A DNA stretch of 53,489 nt, taken from positions 1 through 53,489 of the forward strand of contig JAUXIO010000003.1 in the NCBI GenBank assembly GCA_030620975.1. The letters run 5' to 3'. The stretch comes from Dehalococcoidia bacterium. GTDB taxonomy: Bacteria; Chloroflexota; Dehalococcoidia; GIF9; JAUXIO01. The translations under genes and the position numbers were made by a program. Shown here piece after piece: positions 8,869 through 17,395 of this stretch (position 1 is its first letter; each line of letters opens with the position of its first letter). The notes below the pieces were generated by a model that saw only the letters and a list, made by a program, of their open reading frames with translations, searched no databases and was not told the origin of the DNA.

Positions 8869-9354
8869 TTAATCGCCCTTGTTTGCTTCTTGAATTTCAG
8901 ACTTTATGGTCGTCAGAACTTCCACCACCTTCCAGGGCGTCATTTTGGGGTAAACGGCATCACCAATTACCATTGCCGGAGCTATAGCACAGCAACCAAT
9001 GCAGGCTACCCTATCCAGGCTGAACTCGCCATCGGAAGTGAGCCCTCCCAAATCAACATCCAATTCCCTTTGCACCGCCTCCAGAACAAGCTCGCCACCG
9101 CTTAAATGACAAGCAGTCCCCATACATACTTTGATAGGGCGCCTTCCCAGAGGGGTAATCCGAAATTGGTTGTAGAAAGTAGCCACGCTGTAAACTAAAC
9201 TTTCTGGAATCTGCAAAAATTTAGCAACGCCGAGCATTGCCTCCTTAGGAAGATAGCCAAACTCAGCTTGAACTTCCTGAAGGATGGCAATCAAATCACC
9301 TCGACCGTCTCCCTGCGCCCTCAGAATCCTGGTTAATCCTTCTGCTACTTCCAC
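8869..9354 (-). CDS. NuoE/HydC-type [2Fe-2S] thioredoxin-like subunit
   Basis: Small 161-residue subunit normally paired with NuoF or HydB. The [2Fe-2S] ligands are visible as CMGTACHLSGG (C-x4-C) and ACIGCCAIAP (C-x3-C), after an N-terminal helical domain (LQEVQAEFGYLPKEAM). GTG start; it overlaps the end of acsC by 10 nt and is followed 5 nt later by the nuoF-like gene, indicating translational coupling in the acs operon. Confidence 0.92.
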   Translation of the reverse strand: MEVAEGLTRILRAQGDGRGDLIAILQEVQAEFGYLPKEAMLGVAKFLQIPESLVYSVATFYNQFRITPLGRRPIKVCMGTACHLSGGELVLEAVQRELDVDLGGLTSDGEFSLDRVACIGCCAIAPAMVIGDAVYPKMTPWKVVEVLTTIKSEIQEANKGD

Positions 9355-10709
9355 TTCTTTACAAGCTCCGGTAGAAAGGCTGGTATATCACTGGCTTCTC
9401 TGGGACCTACTATAACCTCCCAGCCTGACATGGCTTCCTCAAGTTCACCTCTGATTCTGGCTACTTTCCCCGGAATAACTAATCGCCTGTGGTTCACCTT
9501 GGCCTCAATGCCACATCTCTTAATAAATGGTTCAATGGTATCGGCGGAAAACTTGCCAGCCGCCCAAGCGGTGACCACACCAAGCCCTTCCGAATTCTTC
9601 ACGCAAAGCCATGACGGAACCTTACTTGCTTCCGTCTCCGAGGAGACGATGAAGTAAGTTAATGACCAGTTCGTAGTAAGTAGAACCGGAGACTGCTCAT
9701 TGGGTTCATTTATCTCATAGACCTTCTCCTCTACTGCCAGAGGCATCCGAGGGTCAGTATAAATATTGAGCCGCTGAACTAGCAGCGGCAGCAAAGAATA
9801 TTGGTCCGCATTGGAAATAACGATAATTCCCGCATACTTAATTATAAATACCGAGGCTGCAACAAATTCCTTCAGTTCCCCTTTAGTCATAAAACAGGGG
9901 AGGGCGATAGTGGGATAACCAAGGGGTCTAAATTTCTGCTTCAAGGCCGCTCTGCGCAGCAACGTCTGAGCCGCTATAGCCTCACGAAGGTTTCCGGAAC
10001 CGGGATCCAGAACTATCTCCTCAATGCCAGCTTCTTTCAATTTGAGGGTAAGCGGGACAAGCTGCTCTACAGTCTCTGCCCTAACCCCCACCGGCGTCGG
10101 TGATTGTTTAATTCGGGGAATAGCCCGGTCAATATTTTCTTCGGTTATGGGGTAGATTAATGGTTTTCTAGAGGCATATATGTCTCTCGCCTCAAAAAGG
10201 GCATCTAAATCGTCCGAGATTAAAACAACTCCGAGGTCAGTGGCTTCATAGGCCCTCCTCACCAAAGCCTCAAACTTAGACTTATCCCCGGATTCAAAGT
10301 ACAAAGCTAGAAGATCCGCCTTGAGGGTCAAGCCCACCCTATCAAACCGCAGCTCTCTTACTTTGTTTATCTTTCGCTCAATGCTCGCCTCAGTCTCCTC
10401 ATCAGACACGAGCAGGGCAATGCCAGGCTGATGAATGAAAGTCTTTTCGTGCCTATACAGCACCTCTTCATTGCCAATTTGCAGGGCATTTTCACCGTGC
10501 CCTATGGTCACCAAGTTAATCGGAGGTGCCAAGGCATCAGCCAGTTCAGCTTTAACCTGGGGGGAAATATAGGGACACTTATCAAGAGATATGCCTCCCG
10601 AAGCTAGCTTCATGGCGAAAGCAAAACAGGTGGGCAAGCCGCATTCCCTGCAGTTCTTCTTACCCCCCTCGGGTAACTTCTTTACAATATCAGTCCCTTT
10701 GATTGACAT
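9345..10709 (-). CDS. acsC: Corrinoid iron-sulfur protein large subunit (AcsC/CdhE)
   Basis: Large subunit of the corrinoid iron-sulfur protein, which carries the methyl group between methyl-tetrahydrofolate (via AcsE) and the A-cluster of AcsB. The N-terminal [4Fe-4S] motif is complete: C20, C23, C28 and C45 (NCRECGLPTC ... DKC). A TIM-barrel domain (for example VGLTLKADLLALYFESGD and EIVLDPGSGNLREA) and a C-terminal corrinoid-binding domain follow. The length of 454 residues is normal for the family. It lies 24 nt after acsB and overlaps nuoE. Confidence 0.95.
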   Translation of the reverse strand: MSIKGTDIVKKLPEGGKKNCRECGLPTCFAFAMKLASGGISLDKCPYISPQVKAELADALAPPINLVTIGHGENALQIGNEEVLYRHEKTFIHQPGIALLVSDEETEASIERKINKVRELRFDRVGLTLKADLLALYFESGDKSKFEALVRRAYEATDLGVVLISDDLDALFEARDIYASRKPLIYPITEENIDRAIPRIKQSPTPVGVRAETVEQLVPLTLKLKEAGIEEIVLDPGSGNLREAIAAQTLLRRAALKQKFRPLGYPTIALPCFMTKGELKEFVAASVFIIKYAGIIVISNADQYSLLPLLVQRLNIYTDPRMPLAVEEKVYEINEPNEQSPVLLTTNWSLTYFIVSSETEASKVPSWLCVKNSEGLGVVTAWAAGKFSADTIEPFIKRCGIEAKVNHRRLVIPGKVARIRGELEEAMSGWEVIVGPREASDIPAFLPELVKKWK

Positions 10710-10733
10710 AACAATCCAAGTTTATGTCCTCAG

Positions 10734-11957
10734 CTATGGCAACTCCACTTCGCCTCTCAGCCAAGGGTGTCCCACCTTATCCACAAACTCAACGAGCTCA
10801 TCGGTATTGGTAGCATTTTCTTCCGTGGCTATTTTGTCATATAAATTTTCTGGAATAACATCCCTATATCTTTCTTTTATCTCCTTGGGCATCCACATCA
10901 CCCGGTATAGACCACCGTCCGCCCTCAGGAACTTGGGAGAGCGCATGTATTCTAATGCCATTCCCAAAGAGCCCTCTGCCTGCCTGCCGCCGCCGGTATT
11001 CCCCGCCATAGTAGAAAAAGAAGCTCCAATTGGCGTCTTACCAGCAAAGTCTCTGTGCACTACCCCAAATCCATCTACTTCGGGAATGTAAAAACAAATA
11101 GACTGGAAGCAACCACAAGAAGTATGAGGATGCTCAAAGGCGCTATGAAGATAAACTCGGTTATACTGACCTAATGACCTTTCAGCAATTACCTGATTTG
11201 CCCCGCTGTATTCCCCTTTTACCGGGTCCAAAAGCTCACCCTTGGGTACCTCAAAAATGGGGCCCTCAGGGTCAAGTTGATAAGCAGCTCTACCATCAAA
11301 CCAATTTATAGCCCCACATAATGAAAGGCGTTCTGGAGTTATAATGCAGGCATGAGTGGGCGCAAAACTCTGACACAGCACACAGCCATAAAACTGGTCT
11401 ACATCCTCCTCCCTCAAGCCCTTCAGCCTCTCATCCCTGGCATGGTAAACTTCCAAAGCATGGGGTAGAAGTTCCTGCACACGCTTTTCATCGGTAATGA
11501 AGGTTATGGCAACTCTCTCGATGACTGATAACTCCGAGGTATAAAGAAAAATGAGAATTTTGCCGAAGTCCCTTAAAGATTTTAGCCCCATTTTATAAGC
11601 ATCTTTACTTAATCTGACCCAGGCATCTTCTCTCTGATTCATATGGTAAAGTCCTTGGATATAATTGGTATACATATGTATTCTTCTCTCAATTACCGGC
11701 TCTGTTTCCTTCTCCAGCCTCTCACCGGCGACATCAATCAAAATGGCTAAAGGATAGCTACCTCCCTCCTCCAATTCAAATATGTCGGGGCCGATAACCT
11801 CTATTCTTCCATGCTCAACTTCAGCAGGGCTATTCAAGGTTACCAACTCAAACTTGCTTTTCGCTTTCGGTCCACCAAACTCAACGTACAAGTCCGCTTT
11901 CCTTATCACATCACCTTCATATTGAGGTCCAATATCCACCGGAAAAGCTTCTGTCAT
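10734..11957 (-). CDS. acsB: Acetyl-CoA synthase lacking the N-terminal CODH-binding domain (AcsB/CdhC)
   Basis: Forms or cleaves acetyl-CoA from a methyl group, CO and CoA at a Ni-Ni-[4Fe-4S] A-cluster. Cluster ligands are all present with exact spacing: C192-x2-C195-x8-C204-x9-C214, and CGC at 281-283 for the distal nickel. The protein is 407 residues and starts at the point matching about residue 317 of the roughly 730-residue Moorella enzyme (VDIGPQYEGDVIRKADLYVE), so the domain that docks on CODH and forms the CO tunnel is absent, as in archaeal CdhC. AAGGAG lies 6 nt before the ATG, so this is a genuine start and not a fragment. The preceding CODH-like gene could replace the missing domain. 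Confidence 0.94.
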   Translation of the reverse strand: MTEAFPVDIGPQYEGDVIRKADLYVEFGGPKAKSKFELVTLNSPAEVEHGRIEVIGPDIFELEEGGSYPLAILIDVAGERLEKETEPVIERRIHMYTNYIQGLYHMNQREDAWVRLSKDAYKMGLKSLRDFGKILIFLYTSELSVIERVAITFITDEKRVQELLPHALEVYHARDERLKGLREEDVDQFYGCVLCQSFAPTHACIITPERLSLCGAINWFDGRAAYQLDPEGPIFEVPKGELLDPVKGEYSGANQVIAERSLGQYNRVYLHSAFEHPHTSCGCFQSICFYIPEVDGFGVVHRDFAGKTPIGASFSTMAGNTGGGRQAEGSLGMALEYMRSPKFLRADGGLYRVMWMPKEIKERYRDVIPENLYDKIATEENATNTDELVEFVDKVGHPWLRGEVELP

Positions 11958-12021
11958 TTCTTGCTCCTTATCCCTAAATTAGTTACCAAACTTGATTAAA
12001 AGCCCAATAATCTCTATCAAT

Positions 12022-13359
12022 TTAGTGTACTACATCTTCCAATGACGCCTTGGATGGATAGGTGCCGATCAAAGTGGGCAGGCTTAAAGTCGGTTTTTCT
12101 TCCCAACCCACAGTAGGGAGGTAACTCATTACTTCCTTCTTAAAGAAGATGGGTATATCTGCAGTTCTCCTGACATATAAGTGGAGGTCATCGGGAAGAC
12201 CCTCAGCATATCGCTTATATAAAGAGATATAATGATTTAACTTTATCTGCCTTCCCTGCGGAGTATCATTCTTCCTGATACACAACTTGGCAATGCTAAC
12301 CATCGCCTCTTCCTTCGAATTGGCGACGCAAGCCAGATGCTGTGGCGATGGCTCCTTGGTATCTATAAGCTCTCCCTTCCTTCCATCCATTACCATCCAA
12401 TCGCTATCTCGCTTCTGGCTTAGATAGAGTCTCGCATATTGAGCTGGGCCTACCATCGTTGGAATCCCGTATCTGCTAAATCCAGCGGCTATGGGCAAAG
12501 CCTCTTGGGGCAGAGTTCCCCAAGCCACCCCACAAGCGCCAACTCGGCTAAAAACATAATCAGCTATCACTTCATAATTTGCCCGAACTGGTAATGAAGC
12601 AAATATCATGGCTATTTTTATCAAGGCTGCGGAGATGCGGCAACTCAGCATATAGTCACCAATATTAATTACTCCACCAAGGTTCAATGCCGATGAATAT
12701 TTATCGGTGACTACTACAATATATTTTCTCCGCACCAAGTCCTGTACCATCTCAAGCACGGGTTTAATGTCCTCGGCTAAATCAGAGCAACCGACAAAAG
12801 CAACAATGCCCGGTATGGCACCCATTACCAGAGGCGCCCCAACCGACCTTATGGTCACATCCTGCACCGGGCCATGCTCAGTGCTCGGCTCAAATGTAGT
12901 CTGGGCAATGTCAGCTGCTTCCATAACTACGTGGTCCAACATCCCGGCGTGAAGTGCCCCGGATTCACACTCTAAAGAGCTCGCTTCCAAATTGACAGAC
13001 TCAAGCCGACTGCATTGCCCCTCTGCGTAGTCAATCACTTTGCTTAAGTCATTCAAGCTCTCCGGCCTGAGTCCCACAACGGTTTTTATGTTTGGAGCTT
13101 CCACATCAAGTTCGTGGTCCTCACCATGCTTATCAACATAATTGCCAACAACCCCCCTGGCATAATCAATATGGGTGCGAAGACCCCTGACGCAGATGTT
13201 CATTACCACCCCGGCTGATACCGACGGCGCATAAGATGGCCTATAGATTTTGAAAAGCCTCATGTCCCAATTTCTCAAATCTGGGATTTCAGGCATCGGT
13301 GTTGGCCCCACCGGTTCCCAGGCGTCAGTAGCTCTTATAATTTCAGCTTTATTATCCAC
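12022..13359 (-). CDS. Degenerate CO dehydrogenase (CooS/CdhA)-like protein
   Basis: A 445-residue protein in the place of a CODH subunit. Its middle part (GAIPGIVAFVGCSD, then RKYIVVVTDKYSSALNLGG, then LSCRISAALIKIAMIFASLPV) follows the order of the CODH signatures VGCNN, VVTTGCAA and GSCVDNSRI. By this remembered alignment, the cysteine in the TGCAA motif is replaced (DKYSS), and the N-terminal CxxC-rich region for the B and D clusters is missing. It is therefore probably not a full CO oxidase; a structural or CO-channelling role for the truncated AcsB is possible. GTG start behind GGAG; it overlaps the end of acsD by 8 nt. The CODH relationship was seen by eye and should be treated as moderately sure. 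Confidence 0.6.
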   Translation of the reverse strand: MDNKAEIIRATDAWEPVGPTPMPEIPDLRNWDMRLFKIYRPSYAPSVSAGVVMNICVRGLRTHIDYARGVVGNYVDKHGEDHELDVEAPNIKTVVGLRPESLNDLSKVIDYAEGQCSRLESVNLEASSLECESGALHAGMLDHVVMEAADIAQTTFEPSTEHGPVQDVTIRSVGAPLVMGAIPGIVAFVGCSDLAEDIKPVLEMVQDLVRRKYIVVVTDKYSSALNLGGVINIGDYMLSCRISAALIKIAMIFASLPVRANYEVIADYVFSRVGACGVAWGTLPQEALPIAAGFSRYGIPTMVGPAQYARLYLSQKRDSDWMVMDGRKGELIDTKEPSPQHLACVANSKEEAMVSIAKLCIRKNDTPQGRQIKLNHYISLYKRYAEGLPDDLHLYVRRTADIPIFFKKEVMSYLPTVGWEEKPTLSLPTLIGTYPSKASLEDVVH

Positions 13360-14254
13360 TTACTATCTCCTTCACCAACTTATAGCTTTCAGGATGTCTT
13401 AGAACCAAAATGTTAGCTCCAGCTAAAAGCAAAGAGGTAGCGGTTATCGCTTCCCAAAGTATCCCCTGCTCCCTACCCGCCTTCGCTTCCTTCGTCTTCC
13501 AGCATTCCCCGCCCAAGTTAGCAATAATGGGCATCTGCATCATCCCGTCTTTGAAAATTACGGCGAGCTGCTTTGCCCTCTCTATGATAGTAAAACTATA
13601 TTCCATACCATATCCCAACCCTGAACTTACAGGATCAATGACAATCTTATTCGCGGGAAAGGACTTACAAAGTTTTATATTTAGCTCCTTCATCAAATTG
13701 ATATCTACGGGGCTTTGAGCAATTACAGAATGCCCGTGTTCCAAAGCCACCTTACCTATCTCCTCATAGTTTTCCTTTAGCAGCGGGCCTAGAAGGAGAT
13801 TCTCGCTATCACACACCTCAGCAACTTTACTTAGTACCCGAACATCCGCCTTCTCATCTCCAGTGCCATAAACTATTAGGGGCACATCTAAAGCATCATT
13901 CACTTTCTTAACCAGCGCCGCTGCCTGCTCTGCAGACACAGCTTCCCCCGCCGGGTCAGTGCTCTCCAGTTGAAGGCAAATAGCCTCGGCACCAAAATCA
14001 TTCACGCATTTTCTTGCCCAGTTTACGGGGTCAGAGACCACTTCGCCGAAGGGCTCAAGCAGCCAATCAGGCCAGTCTGCTGGTTCCACATCATAGACTT
14101 CCAAGGCGAACCGCGGTGGATTGGCCACCGACCCCTCAAAAAGGTGAAGGGGAAGAATATTCTCCCCACCGATTTTTAAGGCTTTGTTTCCCCTCCCCAA
14201 CACCACCTCTCTAACTCTCCCAGCATAGACTTCAATTGGAGGATGATATATCAT
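13352..14254 (-). CDS. acsD: Corrinoid iron-sulfur protein small subunit (AcsD/CdhD)
   Basis: Small subunit of the corrinoid iron-sulfur protein, partner of AcsC, with a TIM-barrel fold. Recognised from MIYHPPIEVYAGRVREVVLG, the GGENILPLHLFEG segment, AICLQLESTDP and the C-terminal NLGGECWKTKEAK. I moved the start from 14272 to the ATG at 14254, because GGAGGT lies 6 nt upstream and the family begins at this point; the protein is then 300 residues. The start lies just after the acsE stop codon, indicating coupling. Confidence 0.93.
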   Translation of the reverse strand: MIYHPPIEVYAGRVREVVLGRGNKALKIGGENILPLHLFEGSVANPPRFALEVYDVEPADWPDWLLEPFGEVVSDPVNWARKCVNDFGAEAICLQLESTDPAGEAVSAEQAAALVKKVNDALDVPLIVYGTGDEKADVRVLSKVAEVCDSENLLLGPLLKENYEEIGKVALEHGHSVIAQSPVDINLMKELNIKLCKSFPANKIVIDPVSSGLGYGMEYSFTIIERAKQLAVIFKDGMMQMPIIANLGGECWKTKEAKAGREQGILWEAITATSLLLAGANILVLRHPESYKLVKEIVSG

Positions 14255-14256
14255 TC

Positions 14257-15129
14257 TTAGACCTCCAGCCAAGCGTGGGAGTAAATCTCCCCTCCCATGA
14301 GCACTCTGGCGGTCTTCACATAATCTCGTTCCTTTTGTGAAAGACCGGAAAGTTCTAGATTCTCCTCATCCATTACCCCATAAATGAGGTCGACGATATT
14401 GGGCAATTCTCCCCTATTCAACCTTATAAGCTCCTCATCCAAGGCATCAGCAATTACAGAATACTGACCAGACTTGGCCAGCATTACCATATAAGTGCGA
14501 TTGAGAATCCCTCTGAGCGGCTGTGGCGTCCCATTAGATACATTTGAAAGTCCTATTACTGATTTAACGCCGGGCAGCAACTCAGGCAATATTTTAACGA
14601 ATTCCAAAACCTCCATAACCTGCCTTTGGTCAACGCTGACTGGCAGAAGGATGGGATCAACCCAAATGTCCTCGTTGGGAATACCCAGTTCATTGGCATA
14701 AGTAACCGTATCTATAATGCTCTCTATCCTTGAATCCACATCGGGAGGGCAGCCAATGTCGGTAAGCACTGAAATAACGACATCTATAGAATATTTTTTG
14801 GCCAAAGGCAGCATTAACTCTTTACTATCAGTCCTTCCTGAAGCTGAATTAAGCAAAGGCCTCTTTTTACAAAGTTTGAGGCCTGCCTCCATAGCTATAT
14901 GATTCATGGTATCCAAAGACAGAGGTAGATCGCTAGCCTCCTGAACCGTATTAACTAGCCACTGCATCACCTCCGCCGGGTTCTTGCGCGCTGGACCGAG
15001 GTTTAAATCTATATAGTCAACATCAACCTGAGCTAAAGCTAACTCTTGTATATGTTGAGGCTCTCTCTTATACATGGCCTCGCTAACCGCTTTAGAAATA
15101 ATGTGTATATTTTCACCAATGATAATCAC
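14257..15129 (-). CDS. acsE: Methyltetrahydrofolate:corrinoid/iron-sulfur protein methyltransferase (AcsE)
   Basis: Transfers the methyl group between methyl-tetrahydrofolate and the cobalt of the AcsCD protein. It is a pterin-binding TIM barrel: IIIGENIHII at the start, DYIDLNLGPA, LSLDT, LLNSAS, WVDPILLPVS and GLSNVSNG are the family's pterin and active-site strands. I prefer the GTG at 15129 to the TTG at 15138, because AGGA lies 10 nt before it (only 1 nt before the TTG), the protein then begins MIIIGENI as in homologues, and the overlap with the GNAT gene disappears. About 290 residues. Confidence 0.94.
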   Translation of the reverse strand: MIIIGENIHIISKAVSEAMYKREPQHIQELALAQVDVDYIDLNLGPARKNPAEVMQWLVNTVQEASDLPLSLDTMNHIAMEAGLKLCKKRPLLNSASGRTDSKELMLPLAKKYSIDVVISVLTDIGCPPDVDSRIESIIDTVTYANELGIPNEDIWVDPILLPVSVDQRQVMEVLEFVKILPELLPGVKSVIGLSNVSNGTPQPLRGILNRTYMVMLAKSGQYSVIADALDEELIRLNRGELPNIVDLIYGVMDEENLELSGLSQKERDYVKTARVLMGGEIYSHAWLEV

Positions 15130-15134
15130 TAAAA

Positions 15135-15668
15135 TCAAATCCTGGGTGAAATAGATGGGTCAGGAGAGCGGATTTCCATAATTAAGAATCTATATCCCTT
15201 AACGATAACCTCTCGGCAAGGAGTAAATCCGCATTTTTCAAAGCATTTCTGCGCCCTTATATTCCAATCTAGGGTCTTAAGGTAAATTCTCTTTAACTTT
15301 GTGGTGGCAAAATTATGATTCAGCAAAGTAATCACTGCATCAGCACCATAACCTTTATCCCAGTAAGCCCGCTCGCCAATCATAATACCCAGCTCTGCCT
15401 CTCCTTCACCTTCATCTATATCAAAATAACCACAGTTGCCAATGTGCTCTCCATCCAGAGTCTCAATAGCAAAACGGCATTGTCCTCGCAGGGGATGGTT
15501 TAATTCTTCAGCATATATCTTCAAATATTCCTCGAAGGAACAAACCAAGGCCGGGGCCGCATCTAAACTGCTTAACTCGGGGTCTACTCGCCAAGCATAA
15601 TCGTTAGCAGCATCAGCCAATTTCTTTTGGCGCAGCCTCACTTTCTGCACGTTTAACAATTGGCACAT
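15135..15668 (-). CDS. GNAT-family N-acetyltransferase
   Basis: A 177-residue acetyltransferase of the RimJ/RimL-like type: IGNCGYFDIDEGEGEAELGIMIGERAYWDKGYGADAV contains the acetyl-CoA loop region, and NIRAQKCFEKCGF is the typical C-terminal motif. The substrate is unknown. It follows the HEAT-repeat gene by 3 nt and precedes acsE, so it is co-transcribed with the acs genes, but no functional link is shown by the sequence. Confidence 0.85.
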   Translation of the reverse strand: MCQLLNVQKVRLRQKKLADAANDYAWRVDPELSSLDAAPALVCSFEEYLKIYAEELNHPLRGQCRFAIETLDGEHIGNCGYFDIDEGEGEAELGIMIGERAYWDKGYGADAVITLLNHNFATTKLKRIYLKTLDWNIRAQKCFEKCGFTPCREVIVKGYRFLIMEIRSPDPSISPRI

Positions 15669-15671
15669 CAG

Positions 15672-16604
15672 CTAAAGCTCAAATAAATAAGGGTCTTCCC
15701 AAAACTCCAGTTCACTTAATGCCGCCTCGGCAGCCTGGCGAACCGGGTCACGAAAATCTTCCAATAGAGAGTAAAGAGTTTGCTTAGCTTCTGCTCCGCC
15801 TATTTCCCCAAGCGCTTTTATGGCCGCCTGTTGAACTTCAATATCTTCATCATGAACAAGATTAATAAGATGAGGTACTGCCTCCCTGGCTCCCAGTTCA
15901 CCACAGGCTGCGGCTGCCTCAAAAAGCATTTCAGCGTCTTCGCTATCCAGTTCCTTTATAAGAATAGGCAACCATAACCGATCACAATTGCGCCCCATGG
16001 CATACAAAGCGCTAATTTTAAGTCTAATGTCACCGCTCTGATAAGCTTGCTCAAGGAGTTCTGTTACCCGAGGTGAGTTGAAGGAGGCAATTGCTTCTAA
16101 GGCACGACGTTTCACTTCAGCTAACTCGGCCTCGTCTTCAAGAACTGTCAATAAAGCTGAAAAAACTCTAGCGGCCTGATTAGAAGGCAATTTCCCCAGC
16201 TCAGCCAATAAGGCAAACTTGCCCAAGGCAATGGCCGCAGCAACTCGAACATTTCCAGCATCATCCTCCCTCAATAGTCGAAACAGAGGAGAAACCAAGG
16301 AGTAATTCTCCGCCAAAGCTAACCCATTAACGGCCTGAGCTCTAACAACTTCGCTGGCGTCTCGAAGACAAATGGTAAAGATACCATCAAAGTTAAGTTC
16401 AAGGTTATCTTCAGCGAGCTCAACGAGCCGAGAAGTAAGCTGACACCGACGCTTTAGCTCCGTTTTAATCCAAGCTTTTTCAAAAAGCTCCAGCTCCTCG
16501 TCTGCTAAGTTGGATAAACATACTAATTTAGAATTGACTAACGGTTCCCCCAAATCAGAGATTCCAGCGAGCCGTTCCGTAAAGGAAGCGAAATCCCGTT
16601 CCAT
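15672..16604 (-). CDS. HEAT-repeat protein
   Basis: A 310-residue all-helical protein with repeated units of about 31 residues, such as VRAQAVNGLALAENYSLVSPL, VRVAAAIALGKFA and VQQAAIKALGEIGG, typical of HEAT/PBS-lyase-like repeats. There is no catalytic motif, signal peptide or membrane segment. Such proteins serve as scaffolds. Its start codon directly follows the PAC2 stop (TAGATG on the minus strand), so the two are translationally coupled and may act together. Confidence 0.85.
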   Translation of the reverse strand: MERDFASFTERLAGISDLGEPLVNSKLVCLSNLADEELELFEKAWIKTELKRRCQLTSRLVELAEDNLELNFDGIFTICLRDASEVVRAQAVNGLALAENYSLVSPLFRLLREDDAGNVRVAAAIALGKFALLAELGKLPSNQAARVFSALLTVLEDEAELAEVKRRALEAIASFNSPRVTELLEQAYQSGDIRLKISALYAMGRNCDRLWLPILIKELDSEDAEMLFEAAAACGELGAREAVPHLINLVHDEDIEVQQAAIKALGEIGGAEAKQTLYSLLEDFRDPVRQAAEAALSELEFWEDPYLFEL

Positions 16605-17390
16605 CTAGTTGATCTCCTCCTCCCCCCGCTCCCAAATGGGCTCGGTGAAATGCCCAATAAATTCGCTCATAGCCTCGGCGGCTAACTTCTTCATTTCCTC
16701 ATCTGCCTGTTTAGCCAAGCTGGTAAGTTCAGTAAGATCGATCTCGATTCCAAGCACCTCAGTTAGAACTCTAAGGATAGCCAGAGAGGCTTTGGGATTG
16801 GCTACCCGCATGGCATATGTCGGCACCTCGCCCAGTAAACAAATACCCTCGATGCCCCGCTCTTTAGCTACCCCTAAAAACAATCCATTTAACCCAACAA
16901 TATGAAACTTCCCGCGGAAAACAACTTTATACTTCCTTAGACTCTCAATCAACTTATGATCCGTGGCTACTGCCCAAACTTTTGGCTCCTCGGTGTGATG
17001 AATCCGACTTAAGGCAGCAGCACAAGTGTATATTCTCCCCACTTTGAGCTTCTCCCCAACATCCAAAATGCAATTGGCCAACTCGTAGACTTTCAAATCG
17101 GGTTGCTGCTCACAAATAAACAAAGCTATGTCTCGCCCGGAGCCGGCATTCTGCCAGTAATAGAACTTGCCCGCGGGAAAGTTTGGAGCTTCAATTACGT
17201 CATCTTCAACCATCACGCCAGTTGGTTCAAAAAAACTGGGAGAGTCAATCTCACCTATTTCTTCAGCACCTAGTTTGTCTTTGATATAATTAGCAACGAT
17301 TAAAGAAACATTTCCAATGCCGGGCCAGGCAGCAATCATAGAACAAGCCTTGGGGTGTGGCTTCTTGTAAATTCTAACTGCACCTTTCAC
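16605..17390 (-). CDS. PAC2-family protein (proteasome assembly chaperone-like)
   Basis: A 261-residue member of the PAC2 family (COG1938/COG2047 type). Typical features: AAWPGIGNVSLIVANYIKDKL near the start, FFEP, GLNGLFLGVAKERGIEGICLLGEVP and a helical C-terminus rich in E and K. Bacterial PAC2 proteins have no settled function; the archaeal and actinobacterial relatives are linked to proteasomes, but no proteasome gene is present here. GTG start, 5 nt after tldE. Confidence 0.85.
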   Translation of the reverse strand: MKGAVRIYKKPHPKACSMIAAWPGIGNVSLIVANYIKDKLGAEEIGEIDSPSFFEPTGVMVEDDVIEAPNFPAGKFYYWQNAGSGRDIALFICEQQPDLKVYELANCILDVGEKLKVGRIYTCAAALSRIHHTEEPKVWAVATDHKLIESLRKYKVVFRGKFHIVGLNGLFLGVAKERGIEGICLLGEVPTYAMRVANPKASLAILRVLTEVLGIEIDLTELTSLAKQADEEMKKLAAEAMSEFIGHFTEPIWERGEEEIN

Positions 17391-17395
17391 GTTTG

